Part shown: positions 34,558 through 43,614 of the stretch, piece after piece
How positions within the stretch are numbered: position 1 is the stretch's first letter
How the letters are laid out: every line of letters begins with the position of its first letter
Assembly (NCBI GenBank): GCA_002438565.1
Contig: DJPN01000022.1
Span: 1 to 64,000, forward strand
Source of the DNA: Alphaproteobacteria bacterium UBA6411
GTDB taxonomy: Bacteria; Pseudomonadota; Alphaproteobacteria; CAAGCB01; CAG-977
Length of the DNA stretch: 64,000 nt
Reading direction: 5' to 3'
Position numbers and translations under genes: made by a program
The notes under the pieces: generated by a model
Database searches by the model: none
What the model was told of the DNA's origin: nothing
What the model saw: the letters and a program-made list of their open reading frames with translations, nothing else

Positions 34558-35896
34558 TTCTTTCCGCCTTCATAAAACTCATCGGATCCACGGCATATCC
34601 TCTGACGCGGATCTCGTAATGCAAATGAGAACCCGAACTGCGCCCCGTACTGCCGACCGTTCCTATCTGGTCGCCGGCACGGACGGCGTCGCCTTTTGTG
34701 ACAAGAATCTTGTCCATGTGGGCGTAGCGCGTTCTGAATCCCAACCCATGGTCTATTTCGACCATATTTCCATACCATCCCCACCGTCCGGCACGGATAA
34801 CCTTGCCTGGGGCGGTTGTGTAAATCGGTTCGCCCGTCATACCGCCCAAATCGACAGCTTCGTGCCGCGCCGGCACGCCTTGAAACGGATCTTCGCGCGC
34901 GCCGAACGGCGATGTGACGCGAATACGGCTGATGGGCTTTCCGATTGGCAAAGCGTTCTGCAATGCCGTTAAATCATATAGTTTGTCCAGCCGCTGATTC
35001 AAGCCGATCAAAGCAATATTCAGCCGGTTTTCCTTTCGCGGCATCGGCGCGGGAATAAAAGGCCCCCCAACACCCGTTTTTTCTTTGTCGCGGCGAATCC
35101 GGCCCAACAGAGAATCCACACCCAGCCCCGCCGCCTGCAAAGATTTACCGATATCCGTCAATCCGGTTTCAATGGCGCCGATATTTTCATTCGCCACGGA
35201 CGCCATTTTTCTGAACGCCAGAATTTGCGTGTCCTGCATAGAGGAAACCAGGCTTTCCAACCTGCGCACTTTGCCGCGCAGCATTTCGGAATCCGCCATC
35301 GCCAGATCGCGCTGCAGACTTGCTTCGGACAGTTTCGCTTCTGCCGAAACGGGCAGCCGCGCGATTTCAATCAGCCGCGTTCTGACGGCATCGGTCTGCG
35401 CCAACAACAAAGCGCGGCGTTCCCGCCCCTCATCAATTCCGTTAAGTTCCGCAACATCGTTCGCTTCATCGTCTGGCTGTTTTTTCCGAACAACGGAAAC
35501 GGCGGGAACGTTTGTTTCACGCAATCTGTCCAATTCGGCATAACTTGAATTCAATTCACCGGATATTTTTTCAAAGTAATCGTTCAGCGCATTGACTTCG
35601 CCAATCAAAGTCTGATAAGCCCGCGTCGCGGCGCGCGCGCGTTCGTCTTGCTGCGACAGCAGCCGCGCCGTATTGAAATAACACCCCGACGCGAACACGC
35701 CCCACAGTCCCAAAACGACCAGCGTTCCGGCAACCGCCGCCTGCATGCCCGCGGAAATGCTGAAACATCTGACATCCGCATCCGTGCGAATCAAAATTTC
35801 CCGCGGCTTGAACCAGCGGCGGAACAATGACGGTTTATGATTTGACGTTTCTTTGTCCACAGTCGCAAGAATCCTTTTTGTCTTTTTAAAAAGCAT
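34541..35896 (-). CDS. M23 family metallopeptidase (bactofilin partner)
   Basis: 451 residues from ATG 35896. GTG 35860 has AAGGA eleven bases upstream and is a serious alternative, since ATG 35896 has no ribosome binding site. One membrane span near residues 50-75 (AAVAGTLVVLGLWGVFASG), then a long periplasmic coiled-coil region, then a LytM/M23 domain with zinc-binding residues in ARHEAVDLGG and SGSHLHYEIR. It cleaves peptidoglycan cross-links. Bactofilin-linked M23 enzymes control cell curvature or stalk formation in relatives. All catalytic motifs are intact. Confidence 0.9.
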   Translation of the reverse strand: MLFKKTKRILATVDKETSNHKPSLFRRWFKPREILIRTDADVRCFSISAGMQAAVAGTLVVLGLWGVFASGCYFNTARLLSQQDERARAATRAYQTLIGEVNALNDYFEKISGELNSSYAELDRLRETNVPAVSVVRKKQPDDEANDVAELNGIDEGRERRALLLAQTDAVRTRLIEIARLPVSAEAKLSEASLQRDLAMADSEMLRGKVRRLESLVSSMQDTQILAFRKMASVANENIGAIETGLTDIGKSLQAAGLGVDSLLGRIRRDKEKTGVGGPFIPAPMPRKENRLNIALIGLNQRLDKLYDLTALQNALPIGKPISRIRVTSPFGAREDPFQGVPARHEAVDLGGMTGEPIYTTAPGKVIRAGRWGWYGNMVEIDHGLGFRTRYAHMDKILVTKGDAVRAGDQIGTVGSTGRSSGSHLHYEIRVRGYAVDPMSFMKAERNVFKG

Positions 35897-35945
35897 ACTA
35901 TATGATACAAGCGTTTTAAAACTTTTTTTTATCGGAAGGCAAAAA

Positions 35946-36419
35946 ATGACCGCAAAAACAAAAGCCGCTTTTATTTTGGGAACATGGTTCGGATCGGGCA
36001 AAGCCCCCGTTGCATCGGGAACATTCGGATCGCTGGCGGCTCTGCCGTTCGGGTGGGCGCTGATGCATTACACGGGATTGACGGGATTGCTGGCCGCCGC
36101 CGTCATTGTCTACTTTATCGGTGTTTGGGCGGCAAAAACCGTTATGGACGAACTGAAAGTCGAAGACCCCGGACTGATTGTCATTGATGAAGTGGTCGGT
36201 CAATGGCTGGCTTTGGCGACCGCGCCGATGACGTTTGCGGGCTGTATGGCGGCGTTTTTCTTTTTCCGCCTGTTCGACATCACAAAGCCCTACCCCGCCT
36301 GCTGGGCGGATTCAAAGCTGCACAGCGCGACGGGCGTGATGCTGGACGATGTATTTGCGGGCATTTACGCGGCAATCGCCGTTTTTCTGACGTTCAAATA
36401 CATCCCTTTGCCGTTCTGA
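35946..36419 (+). CDS. pgpA: Phosphatidylglycerophosphatase A
   Basis: 157 residues from ATG 35946 with GGAAGG upstream. Converts phosphatidylglycerol phosphate to phosphatidylglycerol in the inner membrane. Family signatures FGSGKAPVASGTFGSLAALP, LIVIDEVVGQW and FFRLFDITKPYPACW are all visible, with three to four hydrophobic spans. Divergent from the M23 gene and convergent with ftsB, the two stops being adjacent. Confidence 0.95.
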   Translation: MTAKTKAAFILGTWFGSGKAPVASGTFGSLAALPFGWALMHYTGLTGLLAAAVIVYFIGVWAAKTVMDELKVEDPGLIVIDEVVGQWLALATAPMTFAGCMAAFFFFRLFDITKPYPACWADSKLHSATGVMLDDVFAGIYAAIAVFLTFKYIPLPF

Positions 36420-36740
36420 TTACTCCGTTCCTTCCAGAATGATGTAATCGCCGTCCTGCCCCATGTTCAGCATGGCGCGGGCGGATTCTTCCAGCATGTC
36501 CGCGTCAATGCTTTGCGGGGACAGCATGCGGACTTTCTGCTCCATTTCCGCGCGGCGCAAAGCGATTTCATCGGCGACTTGTCTGGCAACGGCGATTTCC
36601 TGCTTCAGTTCAAACATGCGGCGCACCCCGCGTTCGCCGTTGACCGCGTGCCAGCCGAAATAAAACGTCAGCACCAGCCAAAACAAAGGCGATAAAACAT
36701 GCCGCGTCCTGCGGCGGATTTCACGAATCAAGCGCGGCAT
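36420..36740 (-). CDS. ftsB: FtsB/DivIC septum formation initiator
   Basis: 106 residues: a basic cytoplasmic N-terminus, one membrane span (LSPLFWLVLTFYFGWHAV), then a coiled coil (GVRRMFELKQEIAVARQVAD onward) ending in an acidic segment. Part of the FtsQBL divisome complex. Its start shares bases with the atpG stop, so it is appended to the ATPase operon. In other bacteria it lies near eno or pdh genes, so the position is unusual. Confidence 0.87.
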   Translation of the reverse strand: MPRLIREIRRRTRHVLSPLFWLVLTFYFGWHAVNGERGVRRMFELKQEIAVARQVADEIALRRAEMEQKVRMLSPQSIDADMLEESARAMLNMGQDGDYIILEGTE

Positions 36741-37627
36741 TATTTTTTCTTTCGCATTGCTTCCGCACCGTTGACAACGTCCAGCAGTTCTGTGGTGATG
36801 TTTTCCTGCCGCATCTGCTGATACTGCAGATTCATCGCTTCCAAGTTTTCATCAATGTTCTTTTCCGCCGCCTGCATTGTCGTCAGCCGCATGTGGTGTT
36901 CGGCTGAAAGCGCCTCCGTAATTGCGGTGGACAGCTCGATAAGCAGGCGTTCTTTGAGCAAAGCTGAATAAATCTTGGCGGGCGGCAGAGTGTACGTCGG
37001 CAAATTGCGTCCGGGCCAGCCGCGTTTTTTCAAGCGCTCCATCCACTCCGTCCTCAGCGGCATCAGCAGCGTTTCCGTCGCGGACACGCTGACCCCGCGC
37101 TTTTCGCTGTAAAAGACGTAAACATGCGTCACATGATGCGTGTGCATGTACTTGTCCGCCGTTATCAGAACGGAAGCCGCCGTTTTGCTGACCGCCTTGA
37201 CCGAATTGGACACGGGGTATCCTTCGGTCACGTTCCGCTTGTCGCGCACCAGCTGACCGATAATCTGCCGTCCGACGGCGATAAAGTTCACTTGGTCAAG
37301 CGCAAAGCCTTTCTTGCGCAAAAAATCCTGCGCGTACTGCACGACTTCGCGGTTCATTTTGCCGACCAGCCCCGTATCCGACCCGATGACAATCGCCAGA
37401 GCGCGGCGCGTTTCGGGTTTCATATAAGGGTCGCGGGGAATCTGCAAATCGCCGTTTTTCATCAAAGCGACAACCCCCAAATTGATGGTGCGGCCGTATT
37501 CAATCAACGATTTCAGCGCCGTGTCGTACTGAATGATGCTGACGGCGGACAGCGATTTCATCGTTGAAACGATGGATCGCAAATCGTTGGTCGTTTTGAT
37601 GCGTTTTTGCAGCCCCTCGATATCCAT
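36740..37627 (-). CDS. atpG: N-ATPase gamma subunit
   Basis: 295 residues. Central stalk of the rotary ATPase: an N-terminal helix (EGLQKRIKTTNDLRSIVSTM), a Rossmann-like middle (ALAIVIGSDTGLVGKMNREV), and a C-terminal helix (AEKNIDENLEAMNLQYQQMR). The termini differ from housekeeping F-type gamma, as expected for the N-type. Last of the nine atp genes. Confidence 0.92.
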   Translation of the reverse strand: MDIEGLQKRIKTTNDLRSIVSTMKSLSAVSIIQYDTALKSLIEYGRTINLGVVALMKNGDLQIPRDPYMKPETRRALAIVIGSDTGLVGKMNREVVQYAQDFLRKKGFALDQVNFIAVGRQIIGQLVRDKRNVTEGYPVSNSVKAVSKTAASVLITADKYMHTHHVTHVYVFYSEKRGVSVSATETLLMPLRTEWMERLKKRGWPGRNLPTYTLPPAKIYSALLKERLLIELSTAITEALSAEHHMRLTTMQAAEKNIDENLEAMNLQYQQMRQENITTELLDVVNGAEAMRKKK

Positions 37628-37628
37628 T

Positions 37629-39158
37629 CTACACCTGCTTTGCCGTCACAATGTGTTCGTTAATCAAAGCCGCGCGAATATCGTCCGCCAACGTTTTTTT
37701 GCGTTCGGGTGACAGTTTTTCGCGGCGAAGAATCGCGTCCGACATGTCTTTGTGCTTGGTTTTCATCAGCGACGCGATAACGCGGTACGCCTTTTCGCGC
37801 GAATCGTCCGCCACGTTGTCCAGCAAGCCTTCGGTCGTCGCGAACAAAATCGCGATTTGTTCCACGACGGGAACGGGCGCGAACTGCTTTTGCTGCATCA
37901 CGGCGCGGATTGCCCGCCCGCGCTTCAGCTGGCGTTCCGTTTCCGCATCCAAGTGCGAACGGAACTTTGCAAAGCTTTCCAATTCCTCAAACTGCGAAAA
38001 CGCCAGCTTCAAAGGACCGACCAACGCGCTGTAAGCGGGCAGCTGCGCGTCGCCGCCCACGCGGGACACCGAACGCCCCGTGTCGATAGCGGGCAGAATG
38101 CCCTTTTGAAACATCGGCGAAGACAAATAAATCTGCCCGTCCGTAATGGAAATGATGTTCGTCGGAATGTACGCGGACATATTTTGCGCTTCGGTTTCCA
38201 CAATCGGCAAAGCCGTCAAGGAACCGCCGCCGAATTCGGGCTTCAAGCGCGTCGAACGTTCCAGCAGGCGCGAATGAATATAGAAAATATCGCCGGGGAA
38301 AGCTTCGCGTCCGGGGGGACGGCGCAGCAGCAGCGACAGTTCGCGGTACGCGCGGGCATGCGCGGTCAAATCATCGTAAACGACCAGAACGTCCTTGCCC
38401 TTTTCCATAAAGTATTCGCCGATAGCCGTCGCCGCGTAAGGGGCGATGTACTGCATCCCCGCCGTTTCGTCGCCCGACGCCGCCACGACAATCGTGTTTT
38501 TCATCACGTCGTATTTTTTCAAGTTGTCGACAACGCGGGCAATCGCCGTACCGCGCTGTGCGATTGCGCAGTAAATGCAAATCACGCCCGTGTTTTTCTG
38601 GTTGATAATCGCGTCAATCGCCAAAGCGGTTTTCCCCGTCTGGCGGTCGCCCAAAATCAGTTCGCGCTGTCCGCGGCCGATGGGCGTAAAGGAATCAATC
38701 GCCTTAATCCCCGTTTGCAAAGGAACCGCCACGGGGGCGCGCGCCATAATCGGATAGGCTTCGCGTTCGATTTTGCGGCGGTTGACGGTTACAATGCGTC
38801 CCGCATCGTCCAAAGGATTGCCCAGCGGATCGATGACGCGCCCCAACAGGCGTTCGCCGACGGGTACGTCGACAACGCGCCCCGTGCGATGCACGCGGTC
38901 GCCCGCCTTGATTGAATCGGGATTGTTCAAAAACACAACGCCGACGGAATTTTCGGCCAAAGTGAATGCCAGCCCCATGACGTCGTTCGGGAACATCAGC
39001 AGTTCCTCCATTTGAACGTTGTCCAAACGGGACACTTCCGCCGTTCCGCCCGAAACGGACGAAACGGTGCTGATTTCCTCGACACCGACCTTGGCGGACT
39101 GTTTGTCAATCGTGTCCTGAACAACGGAAAAGGCGTCTTTTACGGTATCTAAAATCAT
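37629..39158 (-). CDS. atpA: N-ATPase alpha subunit
   Basis: 509 residues. Walker A GDRQTGKTA near residue 169, typical of alpha (non-catalytic) subunits; VYDDLTAHARAYRELSLLLR and LPAYSALVGPLKLA also seen. It follows atpF by 15 bp and precedes atpG by one base. The gene order places alpha after the membrane subunits, as in N-type clusters. Confidence 0.95.
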   Translation of the reverse strand: MILDTVKDAFSVVQDTIDKQSAKVGVEEISTVSSVSGGTAEVSRLDNVQMEELLMFPNDVMGLAFTLAENSVGVVFLNNPDSIKAGDRVHRTGRVVDVPVGERLLGRVIDPLGNPLDDAGRIVTVNRRKIEREAYPIMARAPVAVPLQTGIKAIDSFTPIGRGQRELILGDRQTGKTALAIDAIINQKNTGVICIYCAIAQRGTAIARVVDNLKKYDVMKNTIVVAASGDETAGMQYIAPYAATAIGEYFMEKGKDVLVVYDDLTAHARAYRELSLLLRRPPGREAFPGDIFYIHSRLLERSTRLKPEFGGGSLTALPIVETEAQNMSAYIPTNIISITDGQIYLSSPMFQKGILPAIDTGRSVSRVGGDAQLPAYSALVGPLKLAFSQFEELESFAKFRSHLDAETERQLKRGRAIRAVMQQKQFAPVPVVEQIAILFATTEGLLDNVADDSREKAYRVIASLMKTKHKDMSDAILRREKLSPERKKTLADDIRAALINEHIVTAKQV

Positions 39159-39173
39159 GGGGTCCCCCGTTTT

Positions 39174-39962
39174 TTATGCGTTTTCCTCGCGTCCCAGACG
39201 CAAAGTCATATTTTCCAGCGCTTCATCGACTTTTGCCGTAAAGGTGTTCAAATAATCGTCCAAATTCCACGACACGACATTGCCGTTGACCGAAAATTCA
39301 ACCCCGCACAGCAGGCGCGGATTGACATCGAATTCGACCTCGGTATCGTCATCCAAATCCAACACTTCCGTCAGCATTTGCGTCAAACCGTTTTTCGCTT
39401 CGGCGGTCAGTTCTTCGGAGGTCGACACGCGCAAAGGCGCTTTTTGCCCTTCCGCGCTCAAGACTTTTTTGTCTTTGGACGGCATATCGCGCAACTGTTC
39501 CTTGAATACGGAAACAAAGCGTTCCTCCAATTCTTCGTTTGCCATGCGTTTGAACGCTTTGCGCGCGAATTCCAGAAAGTTCGCAACGACGGTTTGACGG
39601 ATTTCGTTGGTCATCACGGCTTTTTCACGATCGAATTCCTGTTGAAGAAGCAGCTTCTTTTCCAGAATTTCGGCGCGCGCATCCTGTTCCAGTTGTTTAC
39701 GCAAAGCGGCGGCTTCATCGCGGGCTTCGTTCAAGATTTGCGCTTTTTCAGCGTCGATTTCCTGATAACGCTTGTTCAAATCCGTCAGCTTGCGTTCGGC
39801 TTCCGCCGACAGGTCTTCGGCGTTTTTGACTTCGTCCGCAATATGCTTTTCGCGTTTCGCAATGGCGGCCAGCAAAGGCTTGTACAGGAATTTGTACAAC
39901 GCCCACGCCAGCACCGTAAAGTTGACGATTTGCGCCAAAATGGTGGTGTAATCTATTGACAT
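39174..39962 (-). CDS. atpF: N-ATPase b-type stator subunit with delta-like C-terminal part
   Basis: 262 residues, about 100 longer than a housekeeping b subunit. One N-terminal membrane span (YTTILAQIVNFTVLAWALYK), a long charged coiled coil (about 40-170), and a C-terminal globular region resembling the delta/OSCP end (STSEELTAEAKNGLTQML, DVNPRLLCGVEFSVNGNVVS). No separate atpH occurs in the cluster, which fits N-type ATPases where b takes over the delta role. Confidence 0.9.
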   Translation of the reverse strand: MSIDYTTILAQIVNFTVLAWALYKFLYKPLLAAIAKREKHIADEVKNAEDLSAEAERKLTDLNKRYQEIDAEKAQILNEARDEAAALRKQLEQDARAEILEKKLLLQQEFDREKAVMTNEIRQTVVANFLEFARKAFKRMANEELEERFVSVFKEQLRDMPSKDKKVLSAEGQKAPLRVSTSEELTAEAKNGLTQMLTEVLDLDDDTEVEFDVNPRLLCGVEFSVNGNVVSWNLDDYLNTFTAKVDEALENMTLRLGREENA

Positions 39963-39992
39963 GTCCTTTATCCTTTCAAAAGGGGCAAAGGC

Positions 39993-40271
39993 TTATTTCG
40001 CAACGGTCGAAATCGCGTACTGCCAGAACGGGTTGGCGAACAGCAAAATCATCGCGACGACAAAGCAGTAAATGCCAGACGTTTCGACAATCGCCAAAGA
40101 AATGAACATCGTGCGGGAAATCGAACCGGCTTCGTCGGGCTGCTGCGCCAAAGACGTCAAGCCGGACGCCACCGCGTAACCTTCCGCCAAACCTGCCGCG
40201 GACGCGCCGACGCACAGACAGAACCCCGCCGTAAAAATCGAAATGGAACCCAAAATAGCGACTAAATCCAT
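39993..40271 (-). CDS. atpE: N-ATPase c subunit (rotor ring)
   Basis: 92 residues, two-helix hairpin with the polar loop AQQPD (residues 42-46). The second helix carries the ion-binding Glu63 in IVETSGIY, with Thr64, Ser65 and Tyr68 matching the Na+ ligand set of Ilyobacter-type rings. In helix 1 the position of the Na+-ligand Gln is Glu30 (GLAEGYA), giving two carboxylates per site. This two-Glu arrangement is characteristic of N-type rings; whether it moves H+ or Na+ cannot be settled here. Confidence 0.93.
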   Translation of the reverse strand: MDLVAILGSISIFTAGFCLCVGASAAGLAEGYAVASGLTSLAQQPDEAGSISRTMFISLAIVETSGIYCFVVAMILLFANPFWQYAISTVAK

Positions 40272-40286
40272 AATACAGTCCTCCTG

Positions 40287-41015
40287 TTATTTTTCTAAAG
40301 TTTCAAGTGCTTGTTTTTTATCTTGAACGGCGGGCGGTTCGTCTTCATCGCCGTGAACGGACGAAACGTACATCAGCGCCAGCATTGCGAAAATGTAAGC
40401 TTGAATCATCCCCGTGAACAGCCCGAACACCTGCATCGGCAAAGGCAGAATGAACGGCACCAGCATCAGGCAAACCGAACCGATGATGACGCCCGACAAC
40501 ACATTGCCGAACAAACGGACGGCCATCGCGCCCGTCGACGTCAGTTCGCTTAAAACGTTGAACGGCAGCATCGCGGGCGACGGTTCGATGTATTTTTTCA
40601 GATACTTTTTCAATCCCGCGTCCTTAATGCCGAAAAACGGAATCCCGAACAGCACCATGACCGCCAAAGCCCCCGTCGTGGACAGCGACGCCGTCGGCGA
40701 TTTGAATTCGGGAACCAAAGTCAACAAATTGCACGTCAGAATGAACAAAAACAGCGTCCCGATGAACGGCAGATACGTCATCGCCCTGTTTGCTTTCGTC
40801 ATTTCGCTGATTTGTCCGTAAATGGCTTTGACCATGACTTCCATCGCGGTTTGCCAGTGGGATACTTTGTCGCCCGTCTTTAAATTGCGTGTCGCCAGAA
40901 ACGACACCAGCATCAGCACCGCCATCACAATCCACGTCGACGCAATCGTCCAGTTGACGGGAAAGTTGAAATACGGCATCACAAAAGCGATTTGCCGATC
41001 GTAAACTTCTAACAT
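40287..41015 (-). CDS. atpB: N-ATPase a subunit
   Basis: 242 residues with about five membrane spans. The essential stator arginine lies in GAMAVRLFGNVLSGVI. Forms the ion half-channels next to the c ring. Overlaps atpR by seven bases upstream and is followed by atpE after 15 bp. Confidence 0.94.
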   Translation of the reverse strand: MLEVYDRQIAFVMPYFNFPVNWTIASTWIVMAVLMLVSFLATRNLKTGDKVSHWQTAMEVMVKAIYGQISEMTKANRAMTYLPFIGTLFLFILTCNLLTLVPEFKSPTASLSTTGALAVMVLFGIPFFGIKDAGLKKYLKKYIEPSPAMLPFNVLSELTSTGAMAVRLFGNVLSGVIIGSVCLMLVPFILPLPMQVFGLFTGMIQAYIFAMLALMYVSSVHGDEDEPPAVQDKKQALETLEK

Positions 41016-41308
41016 GCGGGTTTCTCCTTTGCCCTCAGTTGTTTTTTAACCGTGCGGACGATGACGAAACGGGCGATGAACAGCCCGACGACGCCCGACA
41101 GCAAAACCTGTTCGTCGTAACGCGTCAAAACAAACAATCCGCCAATCAGTCCGACGGAACGCGCCAGCCAGCTGAAAAACAGAAAACGTTTTTTGTTTTC
41201 AACGGCTTTCAAGCGCATGACCGACCAAAACAGCCCGCCGAAATACAGCGCGCCCATCACCGCGCCCGCGACCAAACCGATTGAAATCGAAACGGGATTC
41301 AAGTTCAT
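41009..41308 (-). CDS. atpR: AtpR, N-ATPase-specific membrane protein
   Basis: 99 residues with three predicted membrane spans (ISIGLVAGAVMGALYFGGLF, SVGLIGGLFVLTRYD, VLLSGVVGLFIARFVIVR). This position between atpQ and atpB and the size match AtpR, found only in N-ATPase clusters and thought to help ring assembly. Arg residues lie within or next to the spans. Overlaps both neighbours. Confidence 0.83.
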   Translation of the reverse strand: MNLNPVSISIGLVAGAVMGALYFGGLFWSVMRLKAVENKKRFLFFSWLARSVGLIGGLFVLTRYDEQVLLSGVVGLFIARFVIVRTVKKQLRAKEKPAC

Positions 41309-41724
41309 TGTTCCCCCTCGTCTTCTTCGGCTTCGCGAGCCTTGGCGTCGGCGTCATCCTCCGCCCGTTCGACCAAAGCGTTGCGGCGGTTTTGTTCCTT
41401 TTGCGCGCGGTCGATTCCCTCGCGCTTCAGCCATTGCCAAGCACTGACTAAGCCGACCAGAAATCCCAGCAGCAGAAAGTTCAGCGTCCACGACACCGAC
41501 GCGACTTTGTGATTCGCGTCCATCCACCGCCCCAGCATCACGCCCAGAAAAGTCGGAATCGGAATGTTCCAGCCCAGCGCGCCCAGAAAAGCCAGCCCCA
41601 TGGCGGGTTTGAAAGCGTCTTTGTCCGTTTTGTTGACCAAGTGACGCGACGCGCGGCGCGCCAGCCGTTCCGCCAAAGCGTTTTCGGTTTTCATCTGTTC
41701 TTTTTTGGCAAGTTCCAAATTCAT
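41305..41724 (-). CDS. atpQ: AtpQ/AtpI-like assembly protein
   Basis: 139 residues. Two membrane spans (AMGLAFLGALGWNIPIPTFL, then WTLNFLLLGFLVGLVSAWQW) flanked by charged, Arg/Glu-rich ends. The GWxxPxxxGVxLGxWxD pattern is shared with AtpI-type assembly factors. In N-ATPase operons this gene is called atpQ. Follows atpC by five bases. Confidence 0.85.
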   Translation of the reverse strand: MNLELAKKEQMKTENALAERLARRASRHLVNKTDKDAFKPAMGLAFLGALGWNIPIPTFLGVMLGRWMDANHKVASVSWTLNFLLLGFLVGLVSAWQWLKREGIDRAQKEQNRRNALVERAEDDADAKAREAEEDEGEQ

Positions 41725-41728
41725 AAAG

Positions 41729-42145
41729 TTATCCTTTCAGCTGATCGGGCTGATTGTTGATGTTGCGCATCACGACGGCGCGGGTCAAACCGACCTCCAG
41801 CCGCGCCATGGCGGCGTTGACGGTTTTGCGGCTTTCCTCGTCCTTTTTGAATTCTTCCTTGATTGTGCGGGACAATTCTTCCAGATTGTCGCTGACGACG
41901 GCGCGGCGCACGGACAGCAGAACGGTCGCGTTGTCCTTGACCAAAATGCCGCTGTCGCAAGCCATGAAAACCTCGCATTCGGGATGTTCGGCGGGCGTGT
42001 AGGACGCAATCCCCGGCACGATGACGGTCACAAAGTCCGCATGTTTGGGCAAAAAGGTAAACGACCCGTCCAAAGCCTCGAAACGGACGCGTGTAACCTG
42101 TTCGTCAACGACAATGCCTGCGGGGGTTAGGGTTTTCAGCCTCAT
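41729..42145 (-). CDS. atpC: N-ATPase epsilon subunit
   Basis: 138 residues with the N-terminal beta-sandwich (RFEALDGSFTFLPKHADFVT) and a C-terminal helical part (LSRTIKEEFKKDEESRK). Rotor subunit, regulatory. Start overlaps the atpD stop by four bases. D followed by C at the head of the operon is the N-type order. Confidence 0.92.
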   Translation of the reverse strand: MRLKTLTPAGIVVDEQVTRVRFEALDGSFTFLPKHADFVTVIVPGIASYTPAEHPECEVFMACDSGILVKDNATVLLSVRRAVVSDNLEELSRTIKEEFKKDEESRKTVNAAMARLEVGLTRAVVMRNINNQPDQLKG

Positions 42146-43554
42146 GCCGCGTGTTCCGCCTCCTTGAGCTGTCTGGCTTTTTCTATCGCGTCGTCAATCG
42201 TGCCGACCATATAGAACGCGTTTTCGGGCAAATCGTCGACCTCGCCCGACAAAATCTTTTCACATCCCGTCAGCGTGTCGTCCAGTTCGACGGATTTGCC
42301 GTCCATACCCGTAAAGTGTTTGGTCGTAAAGAACGGCTGAGTCAGAAAACGTTCCAGCTTGCGCGCTTTCATCACGGTCTTTTGGTCGTTTTCGGGCAGT
42401 TCGTCAAAGCCCAGCATCGCAATGATGTCTTTCAATTCCTCGTATTCCGCCAAAGTGCGGCGAACGGCGGTCGCGACTTTGTAGTGGCGTTCGCCGACGG
42501 TCAAAGGCGTCAGCATGTTCGACCCCGACGCCAGCGGATCAACCGCGGGATACAAGCCCTGCGACACGCGCGCGCGGGACAGAACGATGTTGGACGACAA
42601 GTGCGCAAACGTATGGCTTGCCGACGGGTCGGTCAAATCGTCCGCGGGGACGTACACGGCTTGAATCGAGGTAATCGCCCCCGTTGCCGTCGAAGAAATG
42701 CGTTCCTGCAGCGACGCGATGTCGGTCGCCAAAGACGGCTGATAGCCCACGCGCGACGGCATCTGCCCCATCAAAACGGAAATCTCGGACCCCGCCTGCA
42801 CGAAACGGAACACGTTGTCAATCAGCAGCAAAACGTCCTGTTTTTTTTCGTCGCGGAAGTATTCCGCCATCGCCAAAGCCGCATGCGCCACACGGAAACG
42901 GATGCCCGGCGCTTCGTTCATCTGGCCGAACATCATGATTGTTTTGTCCAGCACGCCCGCGTCGCGCATTTCGCGATACAGCTGTTCGCCTTCGCGGCAG
43001 CGTTCGCCGACCCCGCAGAACAGGGACACGCCTTCGTAGCGGCCGACCATGTTGTTAATCATTTCGGTAATCAGAACGGTTTTGCCCACGCCCGCGCCGC
43101 CGAACAAGCCCGCTTTTCCGCCACGTTCCATCGGGGCAAGCAGGTCAATCGCCTTAATCCCCGAAACGAAGACTTTGGAATCCACGCTGCGGCGCGCCAA
43201 AGGCAAAGAATGGTTGTGAATGGGACGGCGTTCCGTTTCGCCGATATCCGCGCCGCCGTCAATGGTATTGCCGAACACGTTGAACATTCTGCCCAAAATC
43301 TTGTCCCCGACGGGAACGGTCAGCATGTGTTCGGTATCGACGACCTCCTGCCCGCGCGCCAAACCGCGGGTCGGTCCCATCGCCAAAGCGCGGACGGTCT
43401 GTCCGTCCAAATGCGCCTGCACTTCCAGCACCAAATCGCCGACGCGCAGCTCGTTGAACACGGCGGGCAGCAAATCGGGAAAGGATATGTCGACGACGCT
43501 GCCTTGAATGGCGTGAATACGACCTGTGTTGCGGGGTGTTTCCTGTTCTGTCAT
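42142..43554 (-). CDS. atpD: N-ATPase beta (catalytic) subunit
   Basis: 470 residues. P-loop GGAGVGKTVL near 150, catalytic region FCGVGERCREGEQLYREM, LLIDNVFRFVQAGSEIS, and the AHTFAHLSS region are present. First gene of atpDCQRBEFAG, the order diagnostic of N-ATPases and different from the housekeeping atpIBEFHAGDC. Behind a good AAAGGAT ribosome binding site, 60 bp after the Clp-like gene. It is set among dapLF and ftsB; whether the genome has another F-ATPase is not visible. Confidence 0.96.
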   Translation of the reverse strand: MTEQETPRNTGRIHAIQGSVVDISFPDLLPAVFNELRVGDLVLEVQAHLDGQTVRALAMGPTRGLARGQEVVDTEHMLTVPVGDKILGRMFNVFGNTIDGGADIGETERRPIHNHSLPLARRSVDSKVFVSGIKAIDLLAPMERGGKAGLFGGAGVGKTVLITEMINNMVGRYEGVSLFCGVGERCREGEQLYREMRDAGVLDKTIMMFGQMNEAPGIRFRVAHAALAMAEYFRDEKKQDVLLLIDNVFRFVQAGSEISVLMGQMPSRVGYQPSLATDIASLQERISSTATGAITSIQAVYVPADDLTDPSASHTFAHLSSNIVLSRARVSQGLYPAVDPLASGSNMLTPLTVGERHYKVATAVRRTLAEYEELKDIIAMLGFDELPENDQKTVMKARKLERFLTQPFFTTKHFTGMDGKSVELDDTLTGCEKILSGEVDDLPENAFYMVGTIDDAIEKARQLKEAEHAA

Positions 43555-43614
43555 CGTGTATCCTTTTCGTGTAGAGCACTTTATTTAAAAAGATGCCTGT
43601 TTTTCGCCGATTGT

